This document shows, piece by piece, positions 1 through 5,754 of a stretch of DNA of 8,559 nt. The notes beneath the pieces are model-generated. The model was given only the letters and a program-made list of their open reading frames with translations, did not search any database and was not told where the DNA came from. Position 1 is the stretch's first letter. Each line of letters starts with the position of its first letter. Source of the stretch: Candidatus Woesearchaeota archaeon (GTDB lineage Archaea > Nanobdellota > Nanobdellia > Woesearchaeales > CG1-02-33-12); the NCBI GenBank assembly GCA_017609385.1, contig JAFCEA010000044.1, positions 1-8,559 on the forward strand, given 5' to 3'. The position numbers and the translations under genes are program-made.

Positions 1-2
1 TT

Positions 3-665
3 AAGAAGAAAAACAGGAAGATTTACCTTCTAATGGGATTTGCCCTTTCTGGACTTTTTTTACTGTGGTTTAAGCTTATACCCTTAAAGACAGGCCTTGT
101 GTTTTTTGGTGTAACCCTTGTTTTATTGTTTAGCAAGTTTTATTCTGATTCAATGTTATTTATAGACAAAACAAGATTCTCAAGATATAAAACAATCTTT
201 ATTATATTAATTTTCCTGGTTTTTATCTTTAATTCAATTATTCCCACTATTAGTTACACAAAGCAGGTTGTTAGGGAAACTCCATCAAAGAATGAAATAG
301 GGGCTTTGTTATGGCTAAAAAACAACAGTGATGAAAAAGATGTTGTTCTAGCTAGCCTTGATGAGGGCTATCTGATAAACACTATTGCAGAAAGGAAAAA
401 TGTCATTGATAAAAATTTCCTGTTAATAAAGGACGCAGAACAGCGTCTTGAAGATGTAAGAAAAATATATACAACCCACTATGAGACAGAAGCAATACCT
501 TTATTGAACAAATATAATATTAAATATATTGTATTGTCCAAGAGGTCAATGAGTGGTTATGACATAATTGATTTAAATTATAAGACCGATGAAAAGTGCT
601 TTGAATTAGTGTATGATAAAGAGGTTAAGATATATAAATCGTTGTGCAGGATGGAAGAGAAATGA
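3..665 (+). CDS. Membrane glycosyltransferase-like protein (GT-C/STT3-like), C-terminal part, 5' end outside window
   Basis: The reading frame is open to the left edge of the window (ten codons precede the first in-window ATG at 33), so the true start is upstream. About three hydrophobic segments are visible (roughly residues 3-20, 21-38 and 54-72 counted from the ATG), followed by a soluble C-terminal domain of about 135 residues. That domain (GALLWLKNN, a DEGYLI stretch, AERKNVID, DAEQRLED, LLNKYNIKYIVL) resembles the extracytoplasmic tail of STT3/GT-C-type membrane transferases, where a W/G-Y-W/L-I segment and an AxR-x-VxD segment recur. It aligns along its length with the C-terminus of the next gene, so the two are tandem paralogues. 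The stop overlaps the next start as ATGA (662-665), which implies translational coupling. The likely role is sugar transfer from a lipid-linked donor at the outer membrane face. The acceptor is unknown and the catalytic N-terminal part is not in view. Confidence 0.7.
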   Translation, partial: KKKNRKIYLLMGFALSGLFLLWFKLIPLKTGLVFFGVTLVLLFSKFYSDSMLFIDKTRFSRYKTIFIILIFLVFIFNSIIPTISYTKQVVRETPSKNEIGALLWLKNNSDEKDVVLASLDEGYLINTIAERKNVIDKNFLLIKDAEQRLEDVRKIYTTHYETEAIPLLNKYNIKYIVLSKRSMSGYDIIDLNYKTDEKCFELVYDKEVKIYKSLCRMEEK

Positions 666-1147
666 AACTAACTGAAAAAAATACATTAGTTTATGTAATG
701 CTGGCAGCTGTTATAGTCCTTTTAATACCCCACTTGGTTAGGTTTTTATTCTACAATAATATTATGATCGGAGAGGAGCCATATTATCATGCAACTATTG
801 CAAAACAGATTATTGAGCAAAATAATCCGTATCATCTAGTGCTTGCCTCAACAGGATATTTTATGGGCATTGATTTAGCATCCAAGCTAATCCCTCTTTT
901 ATTAGGCCTGCTTTCTGTTCTTGTTTTTTATCTAATTCTCAAGGACTTTAAAATAAAAATAAAGGAAAGGTTTTTTATATCATTAATCCTGCTTATATCC
1001 CCTGCATTTATCTATCTATCTGTGATTTCAAGCGCATATTCAGTTTCTGTTTTTTTAACACTATTGGGCATTTACTTTTTTTTAAAGAAAAAAATAATTT
1101 TTACAGCTCTGTTTCTTTTGGCATATTCAACGCATTATTGGTTATAG
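662..1147 (+). CDS. GT-C/STT3-like membrane glycosyltransferase, N-terminal piece of a frameshifted gene
   Basis: I chose ATG 662 over the in-frame GTG at 644 because it forms an ATGA overlap with the preceding stop. The piece is 161 residues. A first membrane helix (about 9-32) is followed by GEEPYYH (37-43), an acidic motif in the first outer loop like the catalytic loop of GT-C enzymes (DPYYH-type in STT3 relatives). Helices follow at about 75-97, 109-126 and 130-146, and then STHYWL, after which the frame hits TAG at 1145. The reading continues without loss of character in the -1 frame from 1141 (WVIVILLAHLIKEK), where the rest of the protein is encoded. Together the pieces give about 450 residues, a sensible GT-C length, so this is one gene broken by a single-base lesion or by frameshifting rather than two genes. 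The function is inferred from family resemblance only. Confidence 0.65.
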   Translation: MKLTEKNTLVYVMLAAVIVLLIPHLVRFLFYNNIMIGEEPYYHATIAKQIIEQNNPYHLVLASTGYFMGIDLASKLIPLLLGLLSVLVFYLILKDFKIKIKERFFISLILLISPAFIYLSVISSAYSVSVFLTLLGIYFFLKKKIIFTALFLLAYSTHYWL

Positions 1148-2013
1148 TTATATTATTAGCTCACCTTATTAAGGAAAAATCCAAAAAAGCCATAATTCTT
1201 TTGTCCATAATAATCCTTATATCAGCTGTATTCATGCCTGTTTATTTTCAAGAAAAAACAGAGGTTCTTCCAAAAGAAAACATTTTACAGAGCAGTATAT
1301 CTGATCTTGGGGCATTAATAGGAATCGGTGTGTTTAATATTCTGCTTGCCTTTATTGGGTTTGTTTTGATGTGGAAAAAGAAAAAAGAGCATATATTTAT
1401 TTTTTTGCCCCTGCTTGTTATGCTTATAAGCTTATTTTATTTACAGCCTGTTATTATATATCTAAACTTTATGCTAGCTGTTCTTGCAGGACACGCATTT
1501 ATAAGAATAAGAAATATGGACTGGCAGGTTAAGATGATAAAAAATCTTACTATACTGCTTATAATCTGTGGATTAGTATTCTCAACCATATCATATTTAA
1601 ACAGGGTTAGTAATATGCAGCCTGATAATGAGGTAATAAACAGCCTTGACTGGCTTAAGCATTACTCAAAACAAGAGGAGATTGTTTTTTCCCACTACTC
1701 AAAAGGCTTTTGGATAAGCTCTGTTGCAGAAAGGCCGGTTGTAACAGACAAAATGTTTGAATATTATCCTGATGCAGAAGAAAGATTTAATGATTCATTG
1801 GAAATCTTTTATTCCAGAAATTTGAAGAACACAAGAGCTCTTTTAAACAAATACAACATAAGCTATATATGGGTTGATAATGAGATGAAAAATGGTCTAG
1901 TCTGGGAAAAAGAGCAGCAGGGGCTTTTGTTTTTGTTCAGAAATAACGAAACATTTAAGAATATCTACAATAACCAAGGCATAGAAATATGGGAAGTAAG
2001 AAAAGAGGTTTAA
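1138..2013 (+). CDS. GT-C/STT3-like membrane glycosyltransferase, C-terminal piece of the frameshifted gene
   Basis: This frame has a TTG at 1138, but I see no ribosome site before it. It is best read as the continuation of the 662 gene after a -1 shift near 1140. It carries about five hydrophobic helices (roughly residues 1-11, 17-35, 59-79, 85-123 as two, and 135-152). A soluble tail from about residue 160 follows: LDWLKHY, SKGFWI, AERPVVTDK, DAEERFNDS, LLNKYNISYIWVD. Most tail motifs have a counterpart in the preceding paralogue at 3-665 (for example AERKNVIDK and LLNKYNIKYIVL). If the shift is real in the genome, the N-terminal catalytic loop and the C-terminal domain are separated and the enzyme is probably dead, unless ribosomes shift frame. 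One base separates the stop from the next start. Confidence 0.7.
   Translation: MVIVILLAHLIKEKSKKAIILLSIIILISAVFMPVYFQEKTEVLPKENILQSSISDLGALIGIGVFNILLAFIGFVLMWKKKKEHIFIFLPLLVMLISLFYLQPVIIYLNFMLAVLAGHAFIRIRNMDWQVKMIKNLTILLIICGLVFSTISYLNRVSNMQPDNEVINSLDWLKHYSKQEEIVFSHYSKGFWISSVAERPVVTDKMFEYYPDAEERFNDSLEIFYSRNLKNTRALLNKYNISYIWVDNEMKNGLVWEKEQQGLLFLFRNNETFKNIYNNQGIEIWEVRKEV
2005..2009 (+). promoter_or_regulatory. Shine-Dalgarno site (GAGGT) for the glycosyltransferase gene
   Basis: GAGGT lies in the last codons of the upstream gene, five bases before the ATG at 2015. It is one of the few clear ribosome-binding sites in the window and marks an internal, operon-borne start, in contrast to the apparently leaderless first genes elsewhere. 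Confidence 0.6.
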
Positions 2014-2014
2014 G

Positions 2015-3262
2015 ATGACTTTAGTAAATTTAGTCCTGCCGGTTATTTACATAATAACATTATTCTACACAATATTCTGGCTTATAACATTTTTAGATAA
2101 CAAGGAAGAAAAGAAAAAGGTTATTAAAAAATTCCCACTTGTCTCGGTTATTGTCCCTGCATATAATGAAGAGAAGGTTATTGTAGAAAACCTTGATTCT
2201 GTTATTGGTCTTGACTATCCAAAAAATAAATTAGATATAATTGTTGTAAATGACGGCTCAACAGATTCAACAAAAGATGTTATAGAAAAATTCATTGACG
2301 AACATAATGATTATGATATTAAGCTAATAAACCAAGCTAACCAAGGTAAGTGGGTTGCCCTGAATAATGCACTAAAGATAGCAAAGGGCGAGTTTTTTAC
2401 ATGCCTTGATGCAGATTCTTCTGTAGAAAAAGCTGCACTCAAAAAAATGCTGCCTTATTTTACTGATAATAAAGTGGCTGCTGTCCTGCCATTGATTAAG
2501 ATTAAAAATCCAAGGGGAATTTTGCAGAAAATACAATGCTATGAATATATTGTAAACTTCTTCTATAAGAAGATAATGAGCAGCCTTAACTGCATTCATG
2601 TTACGCCCGGGCCATTCGGCGTTTACAGAAAAGATGTTATTGATAAACTGGGCGGCTTCAGGCAGGGCCACAATACAGAGGATATGGAGATTGCATTCAG
2701 ACTGCAAAAACACCAATACAAGATAATACAGCTACTGGATGTGGATGTATATACATATGCTCCAGAAAATTTAAAAAATTTTTATTTCCAAAGAAACAGG
2801 TGGAACAAGGGTTCTATTCTTAATGTCTGGGATTACAGGAAGATGATGTTTAAGAAAGAATATGGTGACTTTGGTATATTACAGATGCCAATGGTGCTGT
2901 GTGCTGGCTTTATTGCCATGACAATAATAGTTCTTGTGCTTTTTTACAATGTCTTAAAGCCCCTGGTTAATGGCCTATATAATCTAAGCCTTGTTGATTT
3001 TGACATATTTTCATTTATAGCTAATCTCAATCTCAATCTCAATTTATTGGATTTCAATTATTACAAGCTGATTATAATAGCTGTGATGATAACAGTCTCT
3101 TTAACAATATTTACCCTTGCCCATAAATACACAAAGCAAAGGCTTACAAGCCAGGGGATAACGCCTTTACTGGTCTTTATATTATTTTACTACCTGTTGC
3201 TTGGTACAATATGGCTTGGAATAGCAAAGGATTTGATATTTAAAAAGGCTAAAAAATGGTAA
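2015..3262 (+). CDS. Membrane-anchored family 2 glycosyltransferase (processive type)
   Basis: The protein has 415 residues. An N-terminal membrane helix (about 4-27) is followed by a GT-A domain: VSVIVPAYNEE (43-53), the nucleotide-binding VNDGSTDST (78-86), DAD (132-134, metal and UDP-sugar binding), GPFGVYRK (199-206), TED (221-223, the catalytic-base position) and QRNRW (259-263). The last is the Q-x-x-RW motif typical of processive GT2 enzymes such as hyaluronan-, cellulose- or poly-GlcNAc-type synthases. Three further helices follow (about 290-313, 350-369 and 383-405), and the protein ends in a basic cytoplasmic tail. All expected catalytic motifs are intact. The family acts at the inner face of the membrane and uses nucleotide sugars. 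Sitting behind two GT-C-type genes, it probably builds or extends a lipid-linked or surface glycan. Donor and product cannot be read from sequence. The GAGGT site five bases upstream supports the start. Confidence 0.9.
   Translation: MTLVNLVLPVIYIITLFYTIFWLITFLDNKEEKKKVIKKFPLVSVIVPAYNEEKVIVENLDSVIGLDYPKNKLDIIVVNDGSTDSTKDVIEKFIDEHNDYDIKLINQANQGKWVALNNALKIAKGEFFTCLDADSSVEKAALKKMLPYFTDNKVAAVLPLIKIKNPRGILQKIQCYEYIVNFFYKKIMSSLNCIHVTPGPFGVYRKDVIDKLGGFRQGHNTEDMEIAFRLQKHQYKIIQLLDVDVYTYAPENLKNFYFQRNRWNKGSILNVWDYRKMMFKKEYGDFGILQMPMVLCAGFIAMTIIVLVLFYNVLKPLVNGLYNLSLVDFDIFSFIANLNLNLNLLDFNYYKLIIIAVMITVSLTIFTLAHKYTKQRLTSQGITPLLVFILFYYLLLGTIWLGIAKDLIFKKAKKW
3023..3043 (+). repeat. Hexamer microrepeat (AATCTC)x3 inside the glycosyltransferase gene
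   Basis: Three perfect copies of AATCTC plus a trailing AAT encode an alternating Asn-Leu run (NLNLNLN, about residues 337-343) in the linker between two membrane helices. The unit is six bases, so copy-number changes would keep the frame and only alter linker length. Confidence 0.6.
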
Positions 3263-3861
3263 GAGAATTTAATAAAAAAAGAAAAAGATATATTATTGCA
3301 GCTTTGCTTACTGGATTTATATTTATTCTTGGCCTTATGCTTGGATTGGTTATTGAGGGAAAAAGAGTTCAATATATTGAATCAGTGAATAGAATAGAGA
3401 AACTTGACTACAGCAGCTTACAACTGCAATATGCTTATATTGACCAGCTAAGCCAGGAAAAAAACTGCGATGCTGTTTCAAAGACATTTGAAAGCAGTGT
3501 AAAGAACCTGATTGAAACAAGCGAAAGGCTGGAAAATTATGAGGAGAATGCTAACCTGAACAAAAAGGATCTTCATGCCCTTAAAAGAGAGTATATCCTT
3601 GCACAGCTTAATTACTGGCTTTTTATCTTAACTTATTTAAAAAATGAGTTTAAGGACAAGCTGCTTATTTTTGCACTTGACTCAACATATGTTGATGAGC
3701 CAATGATTGAAATGCTAAAAGACCAGCATGGAATAAGCAGATATCCCACCTTGATTATTGAAGGTCATGTTTTTGAAGGCTTTATCCCAAAAGATAAACT
3801 TCTTAGAGCAATATGCCCCTTATATAAAGAGGATATTGATTACTGCCAGAATTATAAATAA
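3256..3861 (+). CDS. Membrane-anchored thioredoxin-fold-like protein lacking a CxxC site
   Basis: The protein has 201 residues, and its ATG overlaps the end of the glycosyltransferase gene by 7 nt (ATGGTAA), so translation is probably coupled. A basic N-terminus and one membrane helix (about 12-33) place the rest outside the cytoplasm. A charged, probably helical segment (about 40-125) precedes a thioredoxin-like half: LLIFALDS (136-143), YPTLII (163-168, in the position of the cis-proline TP/PT loop), then EGHVFEGF and a final helix. Only three cysteines exist (71, 187, 197) and none forms CxxC. From memory of related archaeal proteins, a segment with CPxC is usual between the helical region and the LIF-x-LD strand. 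Here NYWLF runs straight into ILTYLKNEF, so that segment seems missing. A structural or chaperone role for the glycan operon is possible. The function is unknown. Confidence 0.65.
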   Translation: MVREFNKKRKRYIIAALLTGFIFILGLMLGLVIEGKRVQYIESVNRIEKLDYSSLQLQYAYIDQLSQEKNCDAVSKTFESSVKNLIETSERLENYEENANLNKKDLHALKREYILAQLNYWLFILTYLKNEFKDKLLIFALDSTYVDEPMIEMLKDQHGISRYPTLIIEGHVFEGFIPKDKLLRAICPLYKEDIDYCQNYK

Positions 3862-3893
3862 TTATGCACAAAAAAGCGAAAACCCGCATCTTT

Positions 3894-3999
3894 AGATACT
3901 AGATGAAGCTTTTTTGGCATGCTCAAAAATGCTCTGCATTTTTGGCACACCGGAAAACTAAGTTTTCCTTGTGTCCTAAAAATCCACAGTGGATTTTTA
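3894..3999. terminator. Cluster of three to four hairpins between convergent genes, probable two-way terminator
   Basis: Three consecutive inverted repeats, each with a 3-nt loop, fill the gap. They are a 9-bp stem at 3924-3944 (loop TCT), a 7-bp stem at 3952-3968 (loop TAA, extended outward by ACAC/GTGT at 3947-3950 and 3971-3974), and a 10-bp stem at 3977-3999 (loop CAG) that contains the MBF1 stop codon. A weaker CATCT/AGATG pair lies at about 3896-3905. Runs of A and T flank the stems on both strands (for example T6 at 3910-3915). The position between converging units fits termination from both sides or mRNA 3'-end protection. The effect itself is not shown by sequence. Confidence 0.6.
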
Positions 4000-4455
4000 T
4001 GATTTTTTTACTTTTACTAAATCACCTATTGTGAATCCATCTGCTTTTGTTTTAGAGCCTTTTTTATGCTCCTCTTCATATTCCTCAATTAATTTTATCT
4101 TAAGAAATCTTTCTAATTTTTTTGCAAGGCTTATGCTTGGCTCAAAAGAGCCTGTTTCTATGTTATGAATTAATGATTCCTTTTCTGAGATTTTTTTTGC
4201 AAACTCTTTTTGCTTTAATCCAAGGGATTCTCTTTTGTTTTTGATTCTTTTTGCAAAATCAGGAACAATGACCTGGATTATCTCTTTTTCCGGCTCAGCA
4301 GGTTTAGTAAGTTGCTTTTTTTCTTCTACTTTGATAGGCTTTTTTTCAATAACCTTTCCATATTTAGCACAATCTTTGCAGACATTAAGCTCTGTTCCTT
4401 CTACTATTGCCCTGAATAAGTTTTCTGTTTCAGTACCGCAGAGGTCGCATTGCAT
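3997..4455 (-). CDS. mbf1: MBF1-type transcription coactivator (zinc ribbon plus helix-turn-helix)
   Basis: The protein has 152 residues. I chose the ATG at 4455 over the GTG at 4464 because GGGGTG lies 6 nt upstream of the ATG and archaeal MBF1 proteins commonly begin M-x-C-x-x-C. The layout is standard: an N-terminal zinc ribbon with CDLC and CKDC pairs (cysteines 3, 6, 26 and 29), a charged linker rich in K, E and P, and a Cro/C1-type helix-turn-helix (about 65-125: KRIKNKRESLGLKQKEFAKK, then ESLIHNIETG and SLAKKLERFL). A Lys-rich tail ending GDLVKVKKS follows. MBF1 binds TBP and the small ribosomal subunit in archaea and eukaryotes and is conserved as a translation- or transcription-linked factor. 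It lies 37 nt after the YjbQ gene on the same strand and may share its transcript, although a TATA-like box overlaps the YjbQ stop. Confidence 0.92.
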   Translation of the reverse strand: MQCDLCGTETENLFRAIVEGTELNVCKDCAKYGKVIEKKPIKVEEKKQLTKPAEPEKEIIQVIVPDFAKRIKNKRESLGLKQKEFAKKISEKESLIHNIETGSFEPSISLAKKLERFLKIKLIEEYEEEHKKGSKTKADGFTIGDLVKVKKS

Positions 4456-4461
4456 AGAATT

Positions 4462-4467
4462 CACCCC
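4462..4467 (-). promoter_or_regulatory. Shine-Dalgarno site (GGGGTG) that decides the MBF1 start
   Basis: On the minus strand GGGGTG is followed by 6 nt and then ATG at 4455. Its last three bases are the alternative GTG start (4464). With the TATA-like box at 4490-4497, transcription would begin near 4466-4468. The leader would then be only about 10-13 nt, just enough to hold this site. A leaderless start at the GTG cannot be excluded. Confidence 0.5.
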
Positions 4468-4489
4468 TTAATATTTTATTTATTATGAA

Positions 4490-4497
4490 TATTTATA
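4490..4497 (-). promoter_or_regulatory. TATA-like box for MBF1
   Basis: TATAAATA on the minus strand overlaps the stop codon of the upstream YjbQ gene (4493-4495). Its centre is 29.5 nt from the GTG at 4464 and about 38 nt from the ATG at 4455. It would allow MBF1 to be transcribed separately from yjbQ. In AT-rich DNA such boxes occur by chance, so confidence is moderate. Confidence 0.4.
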
Positions 4498-4906
4498 TCT
4501 TTTGATTAGTTATGGTTATAATAATTTTTCTATTGCTTCTTGGGCCGTCAAACTCGCAAAAGGCAATTGACTGCCATGTTCCTAAATATAATTTGTTATC
4601 TTTTATTGGGATTGTTTCAGATGGGCCTATGATAGCGGCTTTTATATGCGAAGCTGCGTTATTGTCTATCTGGTCATGCTTGTAATTATCATGCTCTGGT
4701 ATCATCTTATTTAATGCATTAATTATATCCTCCCTTACATTAGGGTCATAGTTCTCATTTATTAGTATGGCTGCTGTTGCATGAGTTACAAAGACATTGC
4801 ACAAGCCACGCTTTACTTTTGACTCTGAAACTATTTTTTCTATTTCTTTTGTTATATCAATCAGCTCATTATGGGCTTTAGTTGATATTATTATCTCTTT
4901 TTGCAT
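4493..4906 (-). CDS. yjbQ: YjbQ/UPF0047 family protein
   Basis: The protein has 137 residues, the normal length of this single-domain, trimeric beta-barrel family. Family signatures are present in order: GLCNVFVTHATAAI (34-47), INENYDP (49-55), the Asp/His-rich HDNYKHD (72-78), AASHIKAAIIG (84-94), LYLGTWQSI (106-114) and FDGPR (119-123) before the closing strands. Some members of the family have been reported with thiamine phosphate synthase activity, but the cellular role is not settled. H42 and the later His/Asp cluster would form the conserved polar pocket. The start codon lies 27.5 nt from the centre of a palindromic TATA-like box with no room for a ribosome site, so the mRNA is probably leaderless. 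MBF1 follows 37 nt downstream. Confidence 0.92.
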   Translation of the reverse strand: MQKEIIISTKAHNELIDITKEIEKIVSESKVKRGLCNVFVTHATAAILINENYDPNVREDIINALNKMIPEHDNYKHDQIDNNAASHIKAAIIGPSETIPIKDNKLYLGTWQSIAFCEFDGPRSNRKIIITITNQKI

Positions 4907-4928
4907 TTTTGTTGGAAGTATAGTTAAT

Positions 4929-4938
4929 TATTTAAATA
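4929..4938. promoter_or_regulatory. Palindromic TATA-like element shared by two divergent genes
   Basis: TATTTAAATA is a perfect 10-bp palindrome in the 54-bp gap between yjbQ (minus, start 4906) and the lipoprotein gene (plus, start 4961). Its centre (4933.5) is exactly 27.5 nt from the first base of both start codons. That is the distance expected when TATA-directed transcription starts at the start codon. One TBP-binding site could therefore serve both directions and give two leaderless transcripts. Confidence 0.6.
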
Positions 4939-4960
4939 TTATGTTGTTGTTTAGTATAAA

Positions 4961-5233
4961 ATGAAAAAATATCCATTGTTTTTGGTTTTTGCAATGGTTT
5001 TTGTTAGCGGCTGTTATAGTGTACCAACTGAAACTGACTTAGAAGCTGAATGCTTTAAAGACTCAGATTGTGTTCCAGCTAGCTGCTGCCATTCTGACAG
5101 TTGTGTTCCAAGGGAAGAGGCCCCAAATTGTGAAGGCATAATGTGCACAATGGAATGCAGGCCAAATACAATGGACTGTGGCCAGGGCTCCTGCAAATGC
5201 ATTGATAATAAATGCACTGCAGTTCTTGATTAA
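4961..5233 (+). CDS. Small cysteine-rich lipoprotein, function unknown
   Basis: The protein has 90 residues. A short signal peptide (MKKYPLFLVFAMVF) ends in a lipobox, VSGC, with the lipid-accepting Cys at 18, so the mature protein should sit on the outer face of the membrane. It carries 12 more cysteines (31, 37, 42, 43, 48, 57, 62, 66, 73, 78, 80, 85) in about 55 residues, including adjacent CC and a closing DCGQGSCKC. The even number and the outer location suggest about six disulfides. A metal-binding role is possible but less likely outside the cell. From memory, similar short Cys-rich lipoproteins occur in DPANN archaea without assigned function. It is probably translated from a leaderless mRNA (TATA-like element centred 27.5 nt upstream). 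The NTPase gene starts 1 nt after its stop, so the two share a transcript. Confidence 0.75.
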   Translation: MKKYPLFLVFAMVFVSGCYSVPTETDLEAECFKDSDCVPASCCHSDSCVPREEAPNCEGIMCTMECRPNTMDCGQGSCKCIDNKCTAVLD

Positions 5234-5234
5234 A

Positions 5235-5729
5235 ATGAAAACAATAATAGTCAGCGGAACACCTGGAACAGGCAAGACAGAGCTCGCAAAAGCATTGGCC
5301 AGAAAACTTAGTTACAAATATATTGATGTGAATAAATTAATTCATGATAATAACCTCTCTGATGGATATGACAAGAAAAAAGAGTGTGAAATAGTTGATA
5401 CAGAAAAACTATCTAAATTTCTTGTTGATTTTATTAATAAGTCAAAGCAAAATCTGGTTATTGATTCCCATTTGGCCCATTATCTTCCTAAAAAATACAC
5501 TGACTTGTGCATCATAACAAAATGCGAGCTTAAAGAGCTTAAAAAAAGGCTTGAGAAAAAAGGCTATAACAATGAAAAAATAAGGGAAAACCTTGACTCA
5601 GAAATATTTGATATCTGCCTTAACGAGGCAATTGAAAGAGGCCACACAATCCTTATTTTTGATACAACAGGAAAAAAAGCAGATGAATTGCTTGATAAAG
5701 AAACAATTTCAATTTTACAACAAATTTAA
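5235..5729 (+). CDS. fap7: Fap7/AK6-type adenylate kinase-like NTPase
   Basis: The protein has 164 residues. I chose the ATG at 5235 because the Walker A motif then sits at the normal place (GTPGTGKT, residues 8-15); an in-frame ATG 57 nt upstream lies inside the lipoprotein gene and only adds a tail. Family marks follow: YIDVNKL (29-35), the Walker-B-like VIDSHLAHYL (75-84, with D77, H79 and H82), the CELKELKKRLEKKGY segment (97-111), and KIRENLDSEIFDICLNEA (115-132), the lid-side helix conserved in AK6 proteins. In yeast, human and Pyrococcus this family binds ribosomal protein uS11 and supports the last steps of small-subunit rRNA maturation, besides weak adenylate kinase activity. The gene lies 1 nt behind the lipoprotein gene and 25 nt before the RqcH-like gene, and close to 5S rRNA. 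Confidence 0.9.
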   Translation: MKTIIVSGTPGTGKTELAKALARKLSYKYIDVNKLIHDNNLSDGYDKKKECEIVDTEKLSKFLVDFINKSKQNLVIDSHLAHYLPKKYTDLCIITKCELKELKKRLEKKGYNNEKIRENLDSEIFDICLNEAIERGHTILIFDTTGKKADELLDKETISILQQI

Positions 5730-5732
5730 ATA
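5725..5732 (+). promoter_or_regulatory. TATA-like box for the RqcH-like gene
   Basis: TTTAAATA overlaps the stop codon of the NTPase gene (5727-5729). Its centre is 26.5 nt before the ATG at 5755, and no Shine-Dalgarno-like bases lie in between. This suggests an internal promoter giving a leaderless transcript in addition to read-through from the upstream operon. Confidence 0.5.
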
Positions 5733-5754
5733 TACTTAATCTTTTTTCTAATTT

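Noticed and set aside
1078..1084. Programmed -1 frameshifting as the sure explanation for the split glycosyltransferase gene
   Set aside because: The heptamer is in phase, but slipping there would destroy a membrane helix that the original frame encodes well up to 1140, and T-runs are common in this AT-rich DNA; a single-base lesion near 1140 is simpler.
2372..2716. A 114-codon minus-strand reading frame inside the glycosyltransferase gene
   Set aside because: It lies opposite the catalytic domain of a clear family 2 glycosyltransferase, has no recognisable pattern and no promoter; it is a by-product of the other strand.
3894..3999. A CRISPR array or transposon end at the hairpin cluster
   Set aside because: The stems differ in sequence and spacing, there is no repeated unit of 24 bases or more, and no transposase is nearby.
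4235..4471. A 78-codon plus-strand frame opposite MBF1
   Set aside because: It covers the zinc ribbon, linker and part of the helix-turn-helix of MBF1 in reverse; its apparent hydrophobicity comes from the complement of Lys/Glu codons.
5178..5234. An upstream in-frame ATG giving the Fap7/AK6 protein 19 more N-terminal residues
   Set aside because: It lies within the lipoprotein gene, and the Walker A motif of the family sits near residue 8, so ATG 5235 is the fitting start.
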